A stretch of 64,000 nucleotides of DNA from an uncultured Amylibacter sp. (lineage in GTDB: Bacteria > Pseudomonadota > Alphaproteobacteria > Rhodobacterales > Rhodobacteraceae). The notes under the pieces were generated by a model. That model ran no database searches. It worked only from the letters and a program-made list of their open reading frames with translations, and was not told where the DNA came from. The translations under genes and the position numbers were made by a program. The number at the start of each line of letters is the position of its first letter. Within the stretch, counting starts at the first letter, position 1. The DNA is taken from contig OY365738.1 in the NCBI GenBank assembly GCA_959347345.1, positions 1,178,001 to 1,242,000 on the forward strand, read 5' to 3'. Below are positions 17,811 to 26,192 of this stretch, one piece after another.

Positions 17811-19181
17811 TTAATCCTTTTTATTATTTTTATTATTATTTTTATTATTTTTATTCGCCCGTTTATTCGCCATTAACCGCGCCCCCGCACCGACTTTCTC
17901 CACCTGCTCCGCCCGTGTTATCGCCAGCGCATCGGGCGCAACATCCCGCGTTATCACACTGCCAGAGCCGACAACCGCACCCGCGCCAATCTCCACAGGT
18001 GCAACCAGAGCAGAGTTTGACCCAACAAAAGCCCCTGCCCCTACAACGGTTTTATGCTTGGCAACACCATCATAATTGCAGGTAATAACCCCCGCGCCGA
18101 TATTGCTATCCGCGCCAATATCGCTATCGCCGATATAGGATAAATGATTGACCTTGGCGTTCGCACCAATATCGCTGTTCTTAATTTCCACGAAATTTCC
18201 AACCCGCGCACCCGCGCCAATATCCGCCCCAATCCGCAACCGAGCAAAGGGTCCAACGGTCGCCCCTGCCCTAACATGACAGCCCTCCAAATGGGAAAAC
18301 GCGGCAATCCGTGCGCCCGTTTCAATACGGACTCCTGCACCGAAAACGACATTTGGTTCAATACAAACATCGGGTTCAATCTGCGTGTCATAAGAAAAAT
18401 AAACCGTTTCGGGTGCGTCCAAAGTCACCCCATTATCCATAAAAAATTCACGTTTGCGGGTTTGGTATTGCCCCAAAGCCACCGCCAAATCGCCCCGTGA
18501 ATTAACGCCCAGAGTATCCGCTTCCCTGCACAAAACAGCACGGGTTTTATAGCCCTTGGCACGGGCTATGGCGACTATATCGGTTAAATAATACTCGCCC
18601 TTGGCATTATTATTTCCCACCTGTTTTAATAAATCAAACAACAGACCCGCGTTCAAATAAAACACCCCAGAATTGCAACGGGTTTCTTTGCGTTGGGCGG
18701 GGGTTGCGTCCTTTTCTTCCACTATCGCGGTGACTTCATCGCCACGCATAATCAGGCGACCATAGCCCGTAGGACTCGCCGATTCAAACCCCAAAACCGC
18801 AATATCCGCGTTCATATCCTGCATTTGTTTTAACTGTTCGGGCGCGATAAACGGCGTGTCACCATATAAAATAAACACCCCGCCGTCAAAATCCGCGAGC
18901 GTATCCCGTGCCGCCAAAACCGCATGTGCCGTGCCGTTTTGTTCCGCCTGCAAAACCACACTAACACCCCCAGTAGCATCGCCCCAGCCCGCGACTTTAT
19001 CGGTAATCTCCTCCGCACAATGCCCCGCAACGACGACCGTACGCGCGGCATCCATCTGCCCCGCCGTATTCATCACATGCCACAGCAGGGGCGCGCCCGC
19101 CAAGGGATGCAGAACCTTTGGCACGCTGGATTGCATACGGCTGCCCTTTCCAGCAGCAAGAATGATAATTGCCCTTTGCAT
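17811..19181 (-). CDS. glmU: Bifunctional GlcNAc-1-phosphate uridyltransferase / GlcN-1-phosphate acetyltransferase
   Basis: Carries out the last two steps to UDP-GlcNAc. The N-terminal uridyltransferase domain shows LAAGKGSRMQSSVPKVLHPL at residue 8. The C-terminal acetyltransferase is a left-handed beta helix of hexapeptides (from about residue 250), with NFVEIKNSDIG and AHLSYIGDS-like segments near 335-350. The last 17 residues are a run of Asn and Lys (NKNNKNNNKNNKKD) encoded by an AAT/AAA-rich slip-prone tract and look like a late extension. It is the first gene of glmU-glmS and is divergent from the HAD phosphatase. Confidence 0.95.
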   Translation of the reverse strand: MQRAIIILAAGKGSRMQSSVPKVLHPLAGAPLLWHVMNTAGQMDAARTVVVAGHCAEEITDKVAGWGDATGGVSVVLQAEQNGTAHAVLAARDTLADFDGGVFILYGDTPFIAPEQLKQMQDMNADIAVLGFESASPTGYGRLIMRGDEVTAIVEEKDATPAQRKETRCNSGVFYLNAGLLFDLLKQVGNNNAKGEYYLTDIVAIARAKGYKTRAVLCREADTLGVNSRGDLAVALGQYQTRKREFFMDNGVTLDAPETVYFSYDTQIEPDVCIEPNVVFGAGVRIETGARIAAFSHLEGCHVRAGATVGPFARLRIGADIGAGARVGNFVEIKNSDIGANAKVNHLSYIGDSDIGADSNIGAGVITCNYDGVAKHKTVVGAGAFVGSNSALVAPVEIGAGAVVGSGSVITRDVAPDALAITRAEQVEKVGAGARLMANKRANKNNKNNNKNNKKD

Positions 19182-19314
19182 AATTTGATTTATCCTGTAT
19201 TATTGCGATTCAGACGCGTTGCTGGCTTTTAGAAAGGTTTTGCCGAAAATAAAAGCCCAAATGCGAAATAGCGTGTTCACAGATGCTTTCAATATATTAC
19301 AACAGGGGTGTGGG

Positions 19315-20001
19315 ATGGATAAAAAATCGGTTATATTTGATTTGGACGGGACGCTGGCGGATAGCAGTGCCGATTTGATTCACGCGGCGAATGCGTGTTT
19401 GGTGGCGCATGGGATGGACGCGGGGATTGATGTTATTGAGGATAAACAAGTCGCGTTTTTAGGCGGGAGAGCCTTGCTGACATTGGGCGCGGGGCGGAGT
19501 GGCGTTGTTTTGGAGGAGGCGGAATTGATGGCTCTGTATCCAAAGTTTCTGGGGGAGTATCGTGCGGGCTTGTGCGTTCATACTCGCCCTTATGATGGGG
19601 TGGTGGAGGCTTTGGAAACCCTGCGCTCGCGTGGATTCGCGTTGGGGATTTGCACGAATAAACCCTTGGATTTGGCGGTGGATTTGGTCGCTGAAATGGG
19701 ATTGTCCGATTATTTCGGCGCGATTTTGGGCGCGGATAGCCTGCCTGTTCGCAAACCCGACCCTGAACATTTATTTGAAACGGTGCGTCAGTGCGGTGTG
19801 AGCGGCAAAACCCTGCTGGTTGGCGATACGATAACCGATAGCCAAACGGCGAGCAACGCTGGCGTGCCGTTTATTTTATTCACCGATAGCGATGTTGTGC
19901 CGATGGATGAGGACAACAAACCAATAGGCTATGATGTTTTTATGCGGGATTATAGCGAATTAGCCGATATAGTTGATGGGCTGTTGGGGGATAATAAATG
20001 A
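19315..20001 (+). CDS. gph: HAD-family phosphatase, probable phosphoglycolate phosphatase
   Basis: A 228-residue haloacid dehalogenase-like hydrolase. Motif I is FDLDGTLADSS near residue 7, motif II lies in ICTNKP near 110, and motif III is KPDPEHL with LLVGDTITDS following. Size and cap domain fit phosphoglycolate phosphatase (2-phosphoglycolate to glycolate), but substrate range in this family is broad. An upstream ATG at 19219 exists. The ATG at 19315 is preferred because HAD motif I normally lies at residues 5-15. It overlaps the next gene by ATGA. Confidence 0.8.
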   Translation: MDKKSVIFDLDGTLADSSADLIHAANACLVAHGMDAGIDVIEDKQVAFLGGRALLTLGAGRSGVVLEEAELMALYPKFLGEYRAGLCVHTRPYDGVVEALETLRSRGFALGICTNKPLDLAVDLVAEMGLSDYFGAILGADSLPVRKPDPEHLFETVRQCGVSGKTLLVGDTITDSQTASNAGVPFILFTDSDVVPMDEDNKPIGYDVFMRDYSELADIVDGLLGDNK

Positions 20002-21191
20002 CCGCCCGCCCGATATTTACAGGTAATTTCACCCAACAAGAACCCTTGCCCGCGGAATCCATAACCGCCGCGACAAACGTCCTAAACCACGGGCGACTCC
20101 ACCGATATAATACCCTGCCCGATGAAATCGCGGAAACCGCTTTATTGGAACAGGAATTCGCAGAATTCACCAAAGCCAAATACTGCTTGGCGGTCGCGTC
20201 ATGTGGCTATGCTTTGACAACGGCACTCCGCGCCCTAAACGTCAAACCAAACGACCCGATACTAACAAACGCATTCACGCTTGCGCCCGTCCCAGGGGCT
20301 ATCGCGGCGACAAACGCAAGACCCATATTCGTAGAAACCACGGAAAACCTAACGCTAAACCTCACCGATTTACAAACCAAAATCCGCACATCAAACGCCA
20401 AAATCCTGCTATTATCGCACATGCGGGGGCATATCGCGGACATGGAGGCAATCACGCAAATCTGCAACACCGCGCAAATCCAAATCGTGGAAGACTGCGC
20501 CCACACGATGGGGGCGGCTTGGAACGGCGTGGCCTCTGGCAGATTCGGCGCAATAGGCTGTTATTCCACGCAAACCTTCAAACACATCAATTCGGGTGAG
20601 GGCGGGCTGATGATAACCGATGACCCCGAAATCATGGCACGGGCGACTATGCTGTCGGGCAGTTATATGTTTTATGACACGCATATCGCGGGGGCTGACC
20701 CCGCAGAATTCACCAACATAGCCCTTGATACCCCGAATTGTTCGGGGCGGATGGATAATTTACGCGCGGCGATTTTGCGTCCGCAACTGGCGCGATTGCC
20801 CGCGCAAATTATCAAATGGAACGCGCTTTATACCGTGATTGAAACCGCGCTGATGGGGGTGAATCATATAGCCATTCCCACGCGCCCGCGAGCCGAATCC
20901 ATCGTTGGCTCTTCCTTTCAATTCCGTTTGCCGAACGCTACGCCTGCGCAAATCCGTGATTTTATAGCCCGATGTGCCGCACGGGGGGTTGTGTTAAAAT
21001 GGTTTGGGGCGGATGCCCCGCAGGGCTTTACCTCCGACCATAAAAGCTGGCGTTATGTCACAGCCCAAACCCTGCCCGATACGGATGCGATACTGGCGGG
21101 GCTGGTGGATATGCGATTGCCCTTAACCTTCACCCCCGCCGATTGCGCCGAGATTGCGGGGATTATCTGTGATGAACTTGGGGAAATATAA
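19998..21191 (+). CDS. DegT/DnrJ/EryC1/StrS-family PLP-dependent aminotransferase
   Basis: A 397-residue fold-type I aminotransferase of the sugar-aminotransferase group. The SxTFKH segment (YSTQTFKHINSGEGG, near residue 192) contains the PLP-binding lysine. DCAHTMGA (near 163) contains the Asp that contacts the PLP nitrogen. Relatives aminate keto-sugars for LPS or natural products. The substrate is not readable, and no sugar-pathway genes flank it. The start overlaps the HAD phosphatase stop (ATGA), so the two are translated together. Its stop codon is 1 bp from the 3' end of the convergent tRNA-Gln gene. Confidence 0.82.
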   Translation: MTARPIFTGNFTQQEPLPAESITAATNVLNHGRLHRYNTLPDEIAETALLEQEFAEFTKAKYCLAVASCGYALTTALRALNVKPNDPILTNAFTLAPVPGAIAATNARPIFVETTENLTLNLTDLQTKIRTSNAKILLLSHMRGHIADMEAITQICNTAQIQIVEDCAHTMGAAWNGVASGRFGAIGCYSTQTFKHINSGEGGLMITDDPEIMARATMLSGSYMFYDTHIAGADPAEFTNIALDTPNCSGRMDNLRAAILRPQLARLPAQIIKWNALYTVIETALMGVNHIAIPTRPRAESIVGSSFQFRLPNATPAQIRDFIARCAARGVVLKWFGADAPQGFTSDHKSWRYVTAQTLPDTDAILAGLVDMRLPLTFTPADCAEIAGIICDELGEI

Positions 21192-21192
21192 C

Positions 21193-21267
21193 TGGCTGGG
21201 GCGATAGGATTCGAACCTATAATCTTCGCTACCAAAAAGCGCTGCGTTACCATTACGCCACGCCCCA
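21193..21267 (-). tRNA. tRNA-Gln (anticodon TTG)
   Basis: The minus strand folds as a cloverleaf: acceptor TGGGGCG with CGCCCCA, D arm GCGT...ACGC, and anticodon loop TTTTGGT with anticodon TTG. The T arm is ATAGG-TTCGAAT-CCTAT, and CCA is encoded at 21195-21193. The U1-A72 pair is typical of tRNA-Gln. The top pair of the anticodon stem is a G-A mismatch. The gene ends 1 bp from the stop codon of the convergent aminotransferase gene, so read-through would be antisense to it. Confidence 0.95.
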
Positions 21268-21393
21268 AACCGTGCGTTTTTGCCTATAATCCAATTTATC
21301 GCGATTTGCAAGTGATTTTTTTATATTTGAGGGGAATCAGGGTTGTAAAGTGGCGGGGATTGGGGCAATATATCGTGGAAAGGCAGGTTTGCA

Positions 21394-21783
21394 ATGGATA
21401 AAGTGGTAAAGACCGAAGAAGAATGGCGGGCAGAATTGTCCGATTTGGCGTATAAAGTGACTCGGCAGGGTGGCACGGAACGCGCCGGGACGCAGGATAA
21501 TTTCCCCAAGGAGGCGGGCGTTTTTCATTGCGTGTGTTGTGATTCTGCGTTGTTTGAATCGGCGGCAAAGTTTGAGAGTGGCACTGGCTGGCCGTCCTTC
21601 ACCGCGCCCTTAACGCCCGATAGTGTTGGGGAAAAGGCCGATACAAAGTTTTTTATGCGCAGGGTGGAGGTTATTTGCAATCGGTGTGATGCGCATTTGG
21701 GGCATGTGTTTCCCGATGGACCTGCGCCGACGGGTTTGCGGTATTGCATGAACGGGGTGGCGTTGCGGTTTGTGGCGGGCTAG
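21394..21783 (+). CDS. msrB: Peptide-methionine (R)-S-oxide reductase
   Basis: Repairs methionine-R-sulfoxide in proteins using thioredoxin. The 129-residue protein shows the zinc pairs CVCC (about residue 46) and CNRC (about 94), the substrate segment GTGWPSF, and RYCMNGVALRF at the end, where Cys is the catalytic nucleophile. Length is normal for a single-domain MsrB. It converges on the Sel1 cluster with a 4-bp overlap. Confidence 0.94.
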   Translation: MDKVVKTEEEWRAELSDLAYKVTRQGGTERAGTQDNFPKEAGVFHCVCCDSALFESAAKFESGTGWPSFTAPLTPDSVGEKADTKFFMRRVEVICNRCDAHLGHVFPDGPAPTGLRYCMNGVALRFVAG

Positions 21784-22112
21784 GGGTGGATTTTTATCCA
21801 GTCTTTGGCAAATTGCGATGCCAGTTTTGCCTGTTCTTGGGATAGTTTCGCGCCGATAGTATCACGGGCGGAATGTGCGGGTTCATGTCCGTTTATCGCG
21901 GCGATGGCAAAGAACATATAGGCGGTTATGAAGCTTTTATTGGCGCGAATCACCGCCCCGTTTGTGTAGATTTTCCCCAGAGCGAATTGCGCTGTTACGT
22001 CCCCGTTTTGTGCGGAGGCTATTTTTAGGGCTATTCTGTCGGTTGCGCTGTGGGTTTTTAGCAGGGCGAGGATGTCGGCAAAGGTTGTTATGCCTTTATC
22101 TAGGTCGTTCAT
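21780..22112 (-). CDS. Sel1-like repeat protein, short and diverged
   Basis: A 110-residue protein with one recognisable Sel1-like helix pair (AQNGDVTAQFALGKIYTNGA) followed by the C-terminal segment seen in the neighbouring paralogues (MFFAIAAINGHE). An ATG at 22112 is chosen. It begins one base after the stop of the upstream Sel1 gene (TAGCATG), whereas a longer reading from 22154 would overlap that gene. No signal peptide. It is the last of five tandem Sel1 genes and could be a fragment of a longer ancestor. Confidence 0.65.
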   Translation of the reverse strand: MNDLDKGITTFADILALLKTHSATDRIALKIASAQNGDVTAQFALGKIYTNGAVIRANKSFITAYMFFAIAAINGHEPAHSARDTIGAKLSQEQAKLASQFAKDWIKIHP

Positions 22113-22113
22113 G

Positions 22114-22545
22114 CTAGAATGTGCCAGCTCTAGGGCGAGGCTTGACCGCTTCAACCGCCATATCTTGTGCCTTTGCTATCTGTTCGGGAGTCATTTTACT
22201 TGCAATCTTATTTCTTGATGCTCTGGCTTTTTGATAACCATTTGAGTAAGAAAGATTATACCACATATGGGCAAAAACAGCATTTTGCGGAACGCCTCTT
22301 CCTAACCCATATAACAACCCAAAATAGTATTGTGCTTCTGCATACCCTTGTTCAGCAGAGATTTTGTACCAATGCGCCGCTTGGACATGATCTATATCAC
22401 CGCCAAGACCTTCAAGAAATATCTCGCCCAACTTACAAGCCGCACGCGGGTCTTTCTCCTCCTTAACAAGGTTTTTTAATATAGCGATGGCAGTATCAAC
22501 ATTATTTATTTCCAATGAGCTTAACGCATCTTCAAAAGTAGGCAT
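22114..22545 (-). CDS. Sel1-like repeat protein without signal peptide
   Basis: A 143-residue protein with about three Sel1 repeats (ACKLGEIFLEGLGG, AQYYFGLLYGLGRGVPQ) and a C-terminal block (MWYNLSYSNG, then KMTPEQIAKAQDMA) shared with the next two genes. Sel1 repeats form alpha-alpha solenoids that mediate protein contacts. Unlike its upstream paralogues it lacks an export signal, so it is probably cytoplasmic. Start at 22545 with a weak AAGGAA upstream. Confidence 0.78.
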   Translation of the reverse strand: MPTFEDALSSLEINNVDTAIAILKNLVKEEKDPRAACKLGEIFLEGLGGDIDHVQAAHWYKISAEQGYAEAQYYFGLLYGLGRGVPQNAVFAHMWYNLSYSNGYQKARASRNKIASKMTPEQIAKAQDMAVEAVKPRPRAGTF

Positions 22546-22581
22546 TCTTATTTCCTTTCATATTTAATAAGTTTCAAGAGG

Positions 22582-23172
22582 CTAGCACCCTTGATAATTG
22601 TTTGCAAGACATTTCTTTGCTAAATCTTGTGCTTTTTGAATTTCCGCAGGAGTCATTTTTTTTGCAACTTTATCTCTATTTTTTGGGGCTAGTTCATCAC
22701 CATTTGACGCACCAATATTAATCCACATGTGGGCGCGAACATAATCTTGCAAAACACCGTATCCGCCGTTATACATCACCCCCAGATTATGTTGTGCATT
22801 TGCATTCCCCTGTTCGGCGGATAATCTGTACCATTTCACCGCCTCTTTGTAATCCTGCAAAACACCCAATCCCTCTCTATACATCTGCCCCAGACTATAC
22901 TGTGCAAATTCATCCCCCTGTTCGGCGGATAGTTTCCACCATTTCGCCGCCTCTTTATAATCCTGCGGAACGCCTTCCCCGTTTCTATACATCGCCCCCA
23001 GATAAGACTGTGCATCTACATCCCCCTCTTCGGCAAGGGGTTGAAACTCTTGTAATGCGGTTTTGTAATCGCCTTTTTCATAGGCAACCCATCCTTTGGC
23101 AAAATCAGCCGAAAAAGCAGGGGCGGTCGCAAAAGCAACCGCCACTATACATAGGGCAAAGAATCGTTTCAT
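22582..23172 (-). CDS. Secreted Sel1-repeat protein
   Basis: A 196-residue protein with a signal peptide (MKRFFALCIVAVAFATAPAF, then SADF). About four Sel1 repeats follow, of the form AQ..LG.MY..G.GV.QD..EA.KW..LSAEQG. The end is a conserved C-terminal KMTPAEIQKAQDLA block with two Cys (KKCLANNYQGC). The ATG at 23172 is chosen over an upstream GTG because of the signal peptide and a GGGGGA site. Probably periplasmic, binding other proteins. It is nearly the same architecture as the next gene, suggesting recent tandem duplication. Confidence 0.85.
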   Translation of the reverse strand: MKRFFALCIVAVAFATAPAFSADFAKGWVAYEKGDYKTALQEFQPLAEEGDVDAQSYLGAMYRNGEGVPQDYKEAAKWWKLSAEQGDEFAQYSLGQMYREGLGVLQDYKEAVKWYRLSAEQGNANAQHNLGVMYNGGYGVLQDYVRAHMWINIGASNGDELAPKNRDKVAKKMTPAEIQKAQDLAKKCLANNYQGC

Positions 23173-23182
23173 ACATTCCCCC

Positions 23183-23221
23183 ACTAATAACTAATAACTA
23201 ATAACTAATAACTAACAACTA
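23183..23221. repeat. TAACTAA heptamer array between two Sel1 genes
   Basis: Five tandem heptamers of CTAATAA type fill the gap. The array lies in the 5' leader of the 196-residue Sel1 gene and starts right after the stop region of the upstream one. Confidence 0.88.
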
Positions 23222-23224
23222 GAA

Positions 23225-23812
23225 TTAGCAACCCCGATAGTTCTTCGCCAGACATTCATTCGCCAAATCCTGCGACTTTTCAATCTGCGAGGGAGTCATT
23301 TTTCCCGAAATAATATTTCTATTTTCTGCGCCTTTTTCACTGCCATTTGACGCGGCGATATTATACCACATGTGGGCGCGAACAAAGTCTTGCAAAACAC
23401 CATGCCCGTTACTATACAGGAAGCCAAAGTTATTTTGGGCATCGGCATCACCCTGTTCGACGGATAATGTGTACCATTTCACAGCCTCTTTATAATCTTG
23501 CGGAACGCCTTTGCCGTTATTATACATCAGCCCCAGCTTATACTGCGCCTTTGCATCGCCCAAATCGGCGGATAAGGTGTACCATTTCAAGGCCTCTGTA
23601 TCATCCTGCGCAACGCCGTCGCCATTCTCATACATCAGCCCCAAATTATATTGTGCGTCCGAATTGCCTTGCTCCGCAAGTGGTTGCCATTCACCCAAAG
23701 CAGCAGCAAAATCGCCATTTTCAAAGGCATTTACGCCGTCTTGGAAATCAGCAAAAGCAGGAGTGGTCGCAAAAGCAACCCCTGCTAAACATATTGTAAA
23801 TAAACGTTTCAT
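23225..23812 (-). CDS. Secreted Sel1-repeat protein
   Basis: A 195-residue paralogue of the downstream Sel1 gene: signal peptide MKRLFTICLAGVAFATTPAFA, about four repeats (AQYNLGLMYENGDGVAQD and similar), and the same C-terminal block ending in AKNYRGC. The ATG at 23812 has AAGGAG 8 nt upstream and matches the signal peptide; longer readings are rejected. Predicted to be periplasmic. Confidence 0.85.
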   Translation of the reverse strand: MKRLFTICLAGVAFATTPAFADFQDGVNAFENGDFAAALGEWQPLAEQGNSDAQYNLGLMYENGDGVAQDDTEALKWYTLSADLGDAKAQYKLGLMYNNGKGVPQDYKEAVKWYTLSVEQGDADAQNNFGFLYSNGHGVLQDFVRAHMWYNIAASNGSEKGAENRNIISGKMTPSQIEKSQDLANECLAKNYRGC

Positions 23813-23893
23813 GTCATTCTCCTTTTCATAGTTATAGTTTGACAATTGGTATTTAATCACTAATCGGTGAGATTAGCAACCCTTAAATTAAAA

Positions 23894-24592
23894 TTAGCAA
23901 CCCTTAAATTCTTTATTTGTGCAACCCCTTACCAATCGCTTGGCTTGGCGAATTTCCTTTTTACTCATTTCTTTTTCCAGCAATTCAATGGCTTCGTCCC
24001 CATTCTCATGCCCGTTTGCACCAGCAATAGCAACCCACATGTAAGCATATTTTATATCCTTTTCCACGCCTTGCCCGCTATCATACATAAAGCCAAGATT
24101 GAATTGAGAGCGCACATCGCCTTGCTCTGCCGCCAGTTTAAACCATTTAAAAGCCTCTACAAAATCCTGCGTCACGCCATGCCCATTCGCATACATAACA
24201 CCCAGATTCGTCTGCGCATCGGCCAAATCATTCTGCACCGCCGCGCGATACCATTCTAACGCGGTCTCATAATTTTGCTCTACCCCCTGCCCGTTTTGAT
24301 ACAAAACGCCCAGATTGTTCTGCGCCAAAGGATAGCCTTGCTCTGCCGATTTCGTGTACCATTCCACGACTTTTTTATCGTCCTGTTTAACACCCTGCCC
24401 GTTGGCATGCATAAGTGCCATAAAGAATTGAGCAACCGCGTCGCCTTCATCCGCCAGAGGTTGGAATTCCGCCAGTGCGCCAGCAAAATCGTTTGCTTGA
24501 TACTTCTCCCACCCCTGATACAAATCCGCCAAAGCAGGCATGCCCGCGAACAGAGTAAAAGCAATAGTCCATAGTGCGACAAGTTTTTTCAT
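23894..24592 (-). CDS. Secreted Sel1-repeat protein, longest of the cluster
   Basis: A 232-residue protein with signal peptide MKKLVALWTIAFTLFAGMPALA and about five Sel1 repeats (AQFFMALMHANGQGVKQDD, AQNNLGVLYQNGQGVEQN and so on). The C-terminal segment KKEIRQAKRLVRGC differs from the other paralogues but keeps a terminal Cys. AAGGAAATGA precedes the ATG. It is the first gene of the five-gene Sel1 set and follows a 165-bp gap with a twice-repeated GGTGCGGGGAATT. Confidence 0.85.
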   Translation of the reverse strand: MKKLVALWTIAFTLFAGMPALADLYQGWEKYQANDFAGALAEFQPLADEGDAVAQFFMALMHANGQGVKQDDKKVVEWYTKSAEQGYPLAQNNLGVLYQNGQGVEQNYETALEWYRAAVQNDLADAQTNLGVMYANGHGVTQDFVEAFKWFKLAAEQGDVRSQFNLGFMYDSGQGVEKDIKYAYMWVAIAGANGHENGDEAIELLEKEMSKKEIRQAKRLVRGCTNKEFKGC

Positions 24593-24757
24593 TTTTTCAT
24601 TTCCTTATTTTAATAAAATTTGATAGGGATGTTCCCCGCATGTAGGGGTTTTATTGAAAAACGCGGGGATGTCAAGTGTATTTTACGCAAAATACAATCA
24701 ATTGTGATTTTTGGTGCGGGGAATTATGAATTTCGGTGCGGGGAATTGTGGATGTGG

Positions 24758-25210
24758 TTATTGCTGATTCGCTATGGATTGCGTGTCTATATTGCCAAAA
24801 GTCCCGAAAAGCTGTTGCAGGAATGTAGGGCCACGCACCGCCGTGTCGGTGATTCGCCTGTTCAAAACGACTATTCGCCCGTCCTGCAACCCGAATCGTT
24901 CGATATTCGCCAGAATCCCGTTGCTATCAAAGCTAATCGCAACGATTTCACGCGATTCTATCTTTGGAGTCAACGCCCCGCGATGCACAACCGTGGTGGC
25001 GATATAATACCATTCATCATCAACCAGCCCGCCTTCGCTGGTGGGCGGGCCTACCACCTCCGCCACGCTATCGCGGTTATCAAAACCTACCGTCAGCTGT
25101 TGCATTTGCCCCTCCGTTGGGGCATGCCCGTGATAGCGGGTAACGGGCGAACACCCTGCGAGGATTAGGCAAACCAGACCAGCCGCCAAAATAATGTTAT
25201 GTCTTTGCAT
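24758..25210 (-). CDS. bamE: Outer membrane assembly lipoprotein BamE (SmpA/OmlA)
   Basis: A 150-residue lipoprotein of the BAM complex that inserts beta-barrel proteins into the outer membrane. The signal ends in the lipobox LILAGC. The SmpA/OmlA core follows with the FDNRDSVAEVVGPPT segment and DDEWYYIATTVVHRG. The ATG at 25210 is chosen because the signal peptide begins there. The gene overlaps the divergent upstream ORF region and faces DUF177-rpmF, the usual alphaproteobacterial arrangement. Confidence 0.85.
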   Translation of the reverse strand: MQRHNIILAAGLVCLILAGCSPVTRYHGHAPTEGQMQQLTVGFDNRDSVAEVVGPPTSEGGLVDDEWYYIATTVVHRGALTPKIESREIVAISFDSNGILANIERFGLQDGRIVVLNRRITDTAVRGPTFLQQLFGTFGNIDTQSIANQQ

Positions 25211-25300
25211 CGTCCCTGCCTGTTTGGGTTGCCTTTTGTGTGGCTTCGCTTTACAATGATTAGCGACCTTATGCAAGAGCAAATAAAGGGGGGTGACACT

Positions 25301-25873
25301 ATGACACAGGCTAAACCACAAAAAGTGTCCTCCTTCACCATGCTGGTGGGGCAGGTAATACGGCAAAAGGGTGCGAAGTTTGATTTCAATCTGGACGGAG
25401 TCGCCCGTTTGGACGGCGCGGCGCAGTTAAAAATCGTGAAAATATCCAAACTGCATTTTCGCGGGACGATTACACCCTTGGGGGCAAAGGATTGGCAGAT
25501 GGAGGCGACTTTGGGTGCATCTATCGTGCAGGAGTGCGTGGTCAGCCTAACCCCCGTTAAGACCCGAATCAGCGAATCAATCACCCGTCATTTTATCACG
25601 CCTAATTTTACAGGGGAGCGAGCCGAATCCCCCGAACAGGTGGAAATGGATAGCAACACGGAAACCGACCCGACCCCCGATGTCTTTGATTTCGTGCAAA
25701 TCGCATTGGAGGCTGTGGCATTGACTATGCCCGATTATCCCCGTGCCGAGGGTGCGGTTTTGCAAAATACTTTGCAAAATCCGCCTGAAATCCCTATGGA
25801 ACCCGAAAAACCTTTTGCAAAACTAGCAAAATTAAAGGACAAATTAGAAAATAATGCAAATAACGGAGATTAG
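25301..25873 (+). CDS. yceD: DUF177/YceD-family protein
   Basis: A 190-residue protein of the YceD family that sits upstream of rpmF across bacteria and is linked to 23S rRNA or ribosome assembly. Visible family features are a central CVVSLTPVKTRISE segment and the acidic DPTPDVFDFVQIALEAVALTM block. The C-terminus (KPFAKLAKLKDKLE) is basic. The ATG at 25301 is preferred because of AAAGGGGGG upstream and family length. A terminator-like hairpin follows before rpmF. Confidence 0.85.
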   Translation: MTQAKPQKVSSFTMLVGQVIRQKGAKFDFNLDGVARLDGAAQLKIVKISKLHFRGTITPLGAKDWQMEATLGASIVQECVVSLTPVKTRISESITRHFITPNFTGERAESPEQVEMDSNTETDPTPDVFDFVQIALEAVALTMPDYPRAEGAVLQNTLQNPPEIPMEPEKPFAKLAKLKDKLENNANNGD

Positions 25874-25915
25874 GGCTTGCAATTCGGTAAAAAATTTGTA
25901 AATAACGACCTTTGC

Positions 25916-25946
25916 AAAGCCCCTGCCAGTGCAGGTGTGCTTTTTT
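25916..25946 (+). terminator. Intrinsic terminator or attenuator between DUF177 and rpmF
   Basis: AAAGC...GCTTT encloses CCTGC-CAGT-GCAGG and is followed by six T residues. It lies about 45 bp after the DUF177 stop and 23 bp before the rpmF start, so it would separate the two genes unless read through. Confidence 0.7.
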
Positions 25947-25968
25947 CGTAATCTATTAGAGGTATCTT

Positions 25969-26172
25969 ATGGCCGTTCAAAAAAACAAAGTCTCCAAATC
26001 ACGCCGCAATAAACGGCGGGCGCACGACGCACTCACCCCTGAAAATCCCAACGAATGTCCAAATTGTGGCGAGCTACGGCGACCCCATCACGTTTGCCCT
26101 TCTTGCGGACATTACAACGCACGTCTGGTGGGAACTCAACCCGAAGAAGTCGAACAGGATGACGCGGCCTAA
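25969..26172 (+). CDS. rpmF: 50S ribosomal protein L32
   Basis: A 67-residue ribosomal protein. It starts [20 protein letters not shown], the L32 signature, and has a zinc ribbon CPNC...CPSC at about residues 31-48. GAGGT lies before the ATG. It precedes plsX-fabH as in most proteobacteria, tying ribosome and membrane-lipid supply together. Confidence 0.96.
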   Translation: MAVQKNKVSKSRRNKRRAHDALTPENPNECPNCGELRRPHHVCPSCGHYNARLVGTQPEEVEQDDAA

Positions 26173-26192
26173 CGCGGCGTTAATACTCTGTT

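Noticed and set aside
21780..22545. Single Sel1 gene broken by a frameshift
   Set aside because: The upstream protein ends with the same C-terminal block as its intact paralogues, and the next ORF starts one base after the stop, so two genes are the simpler reading.
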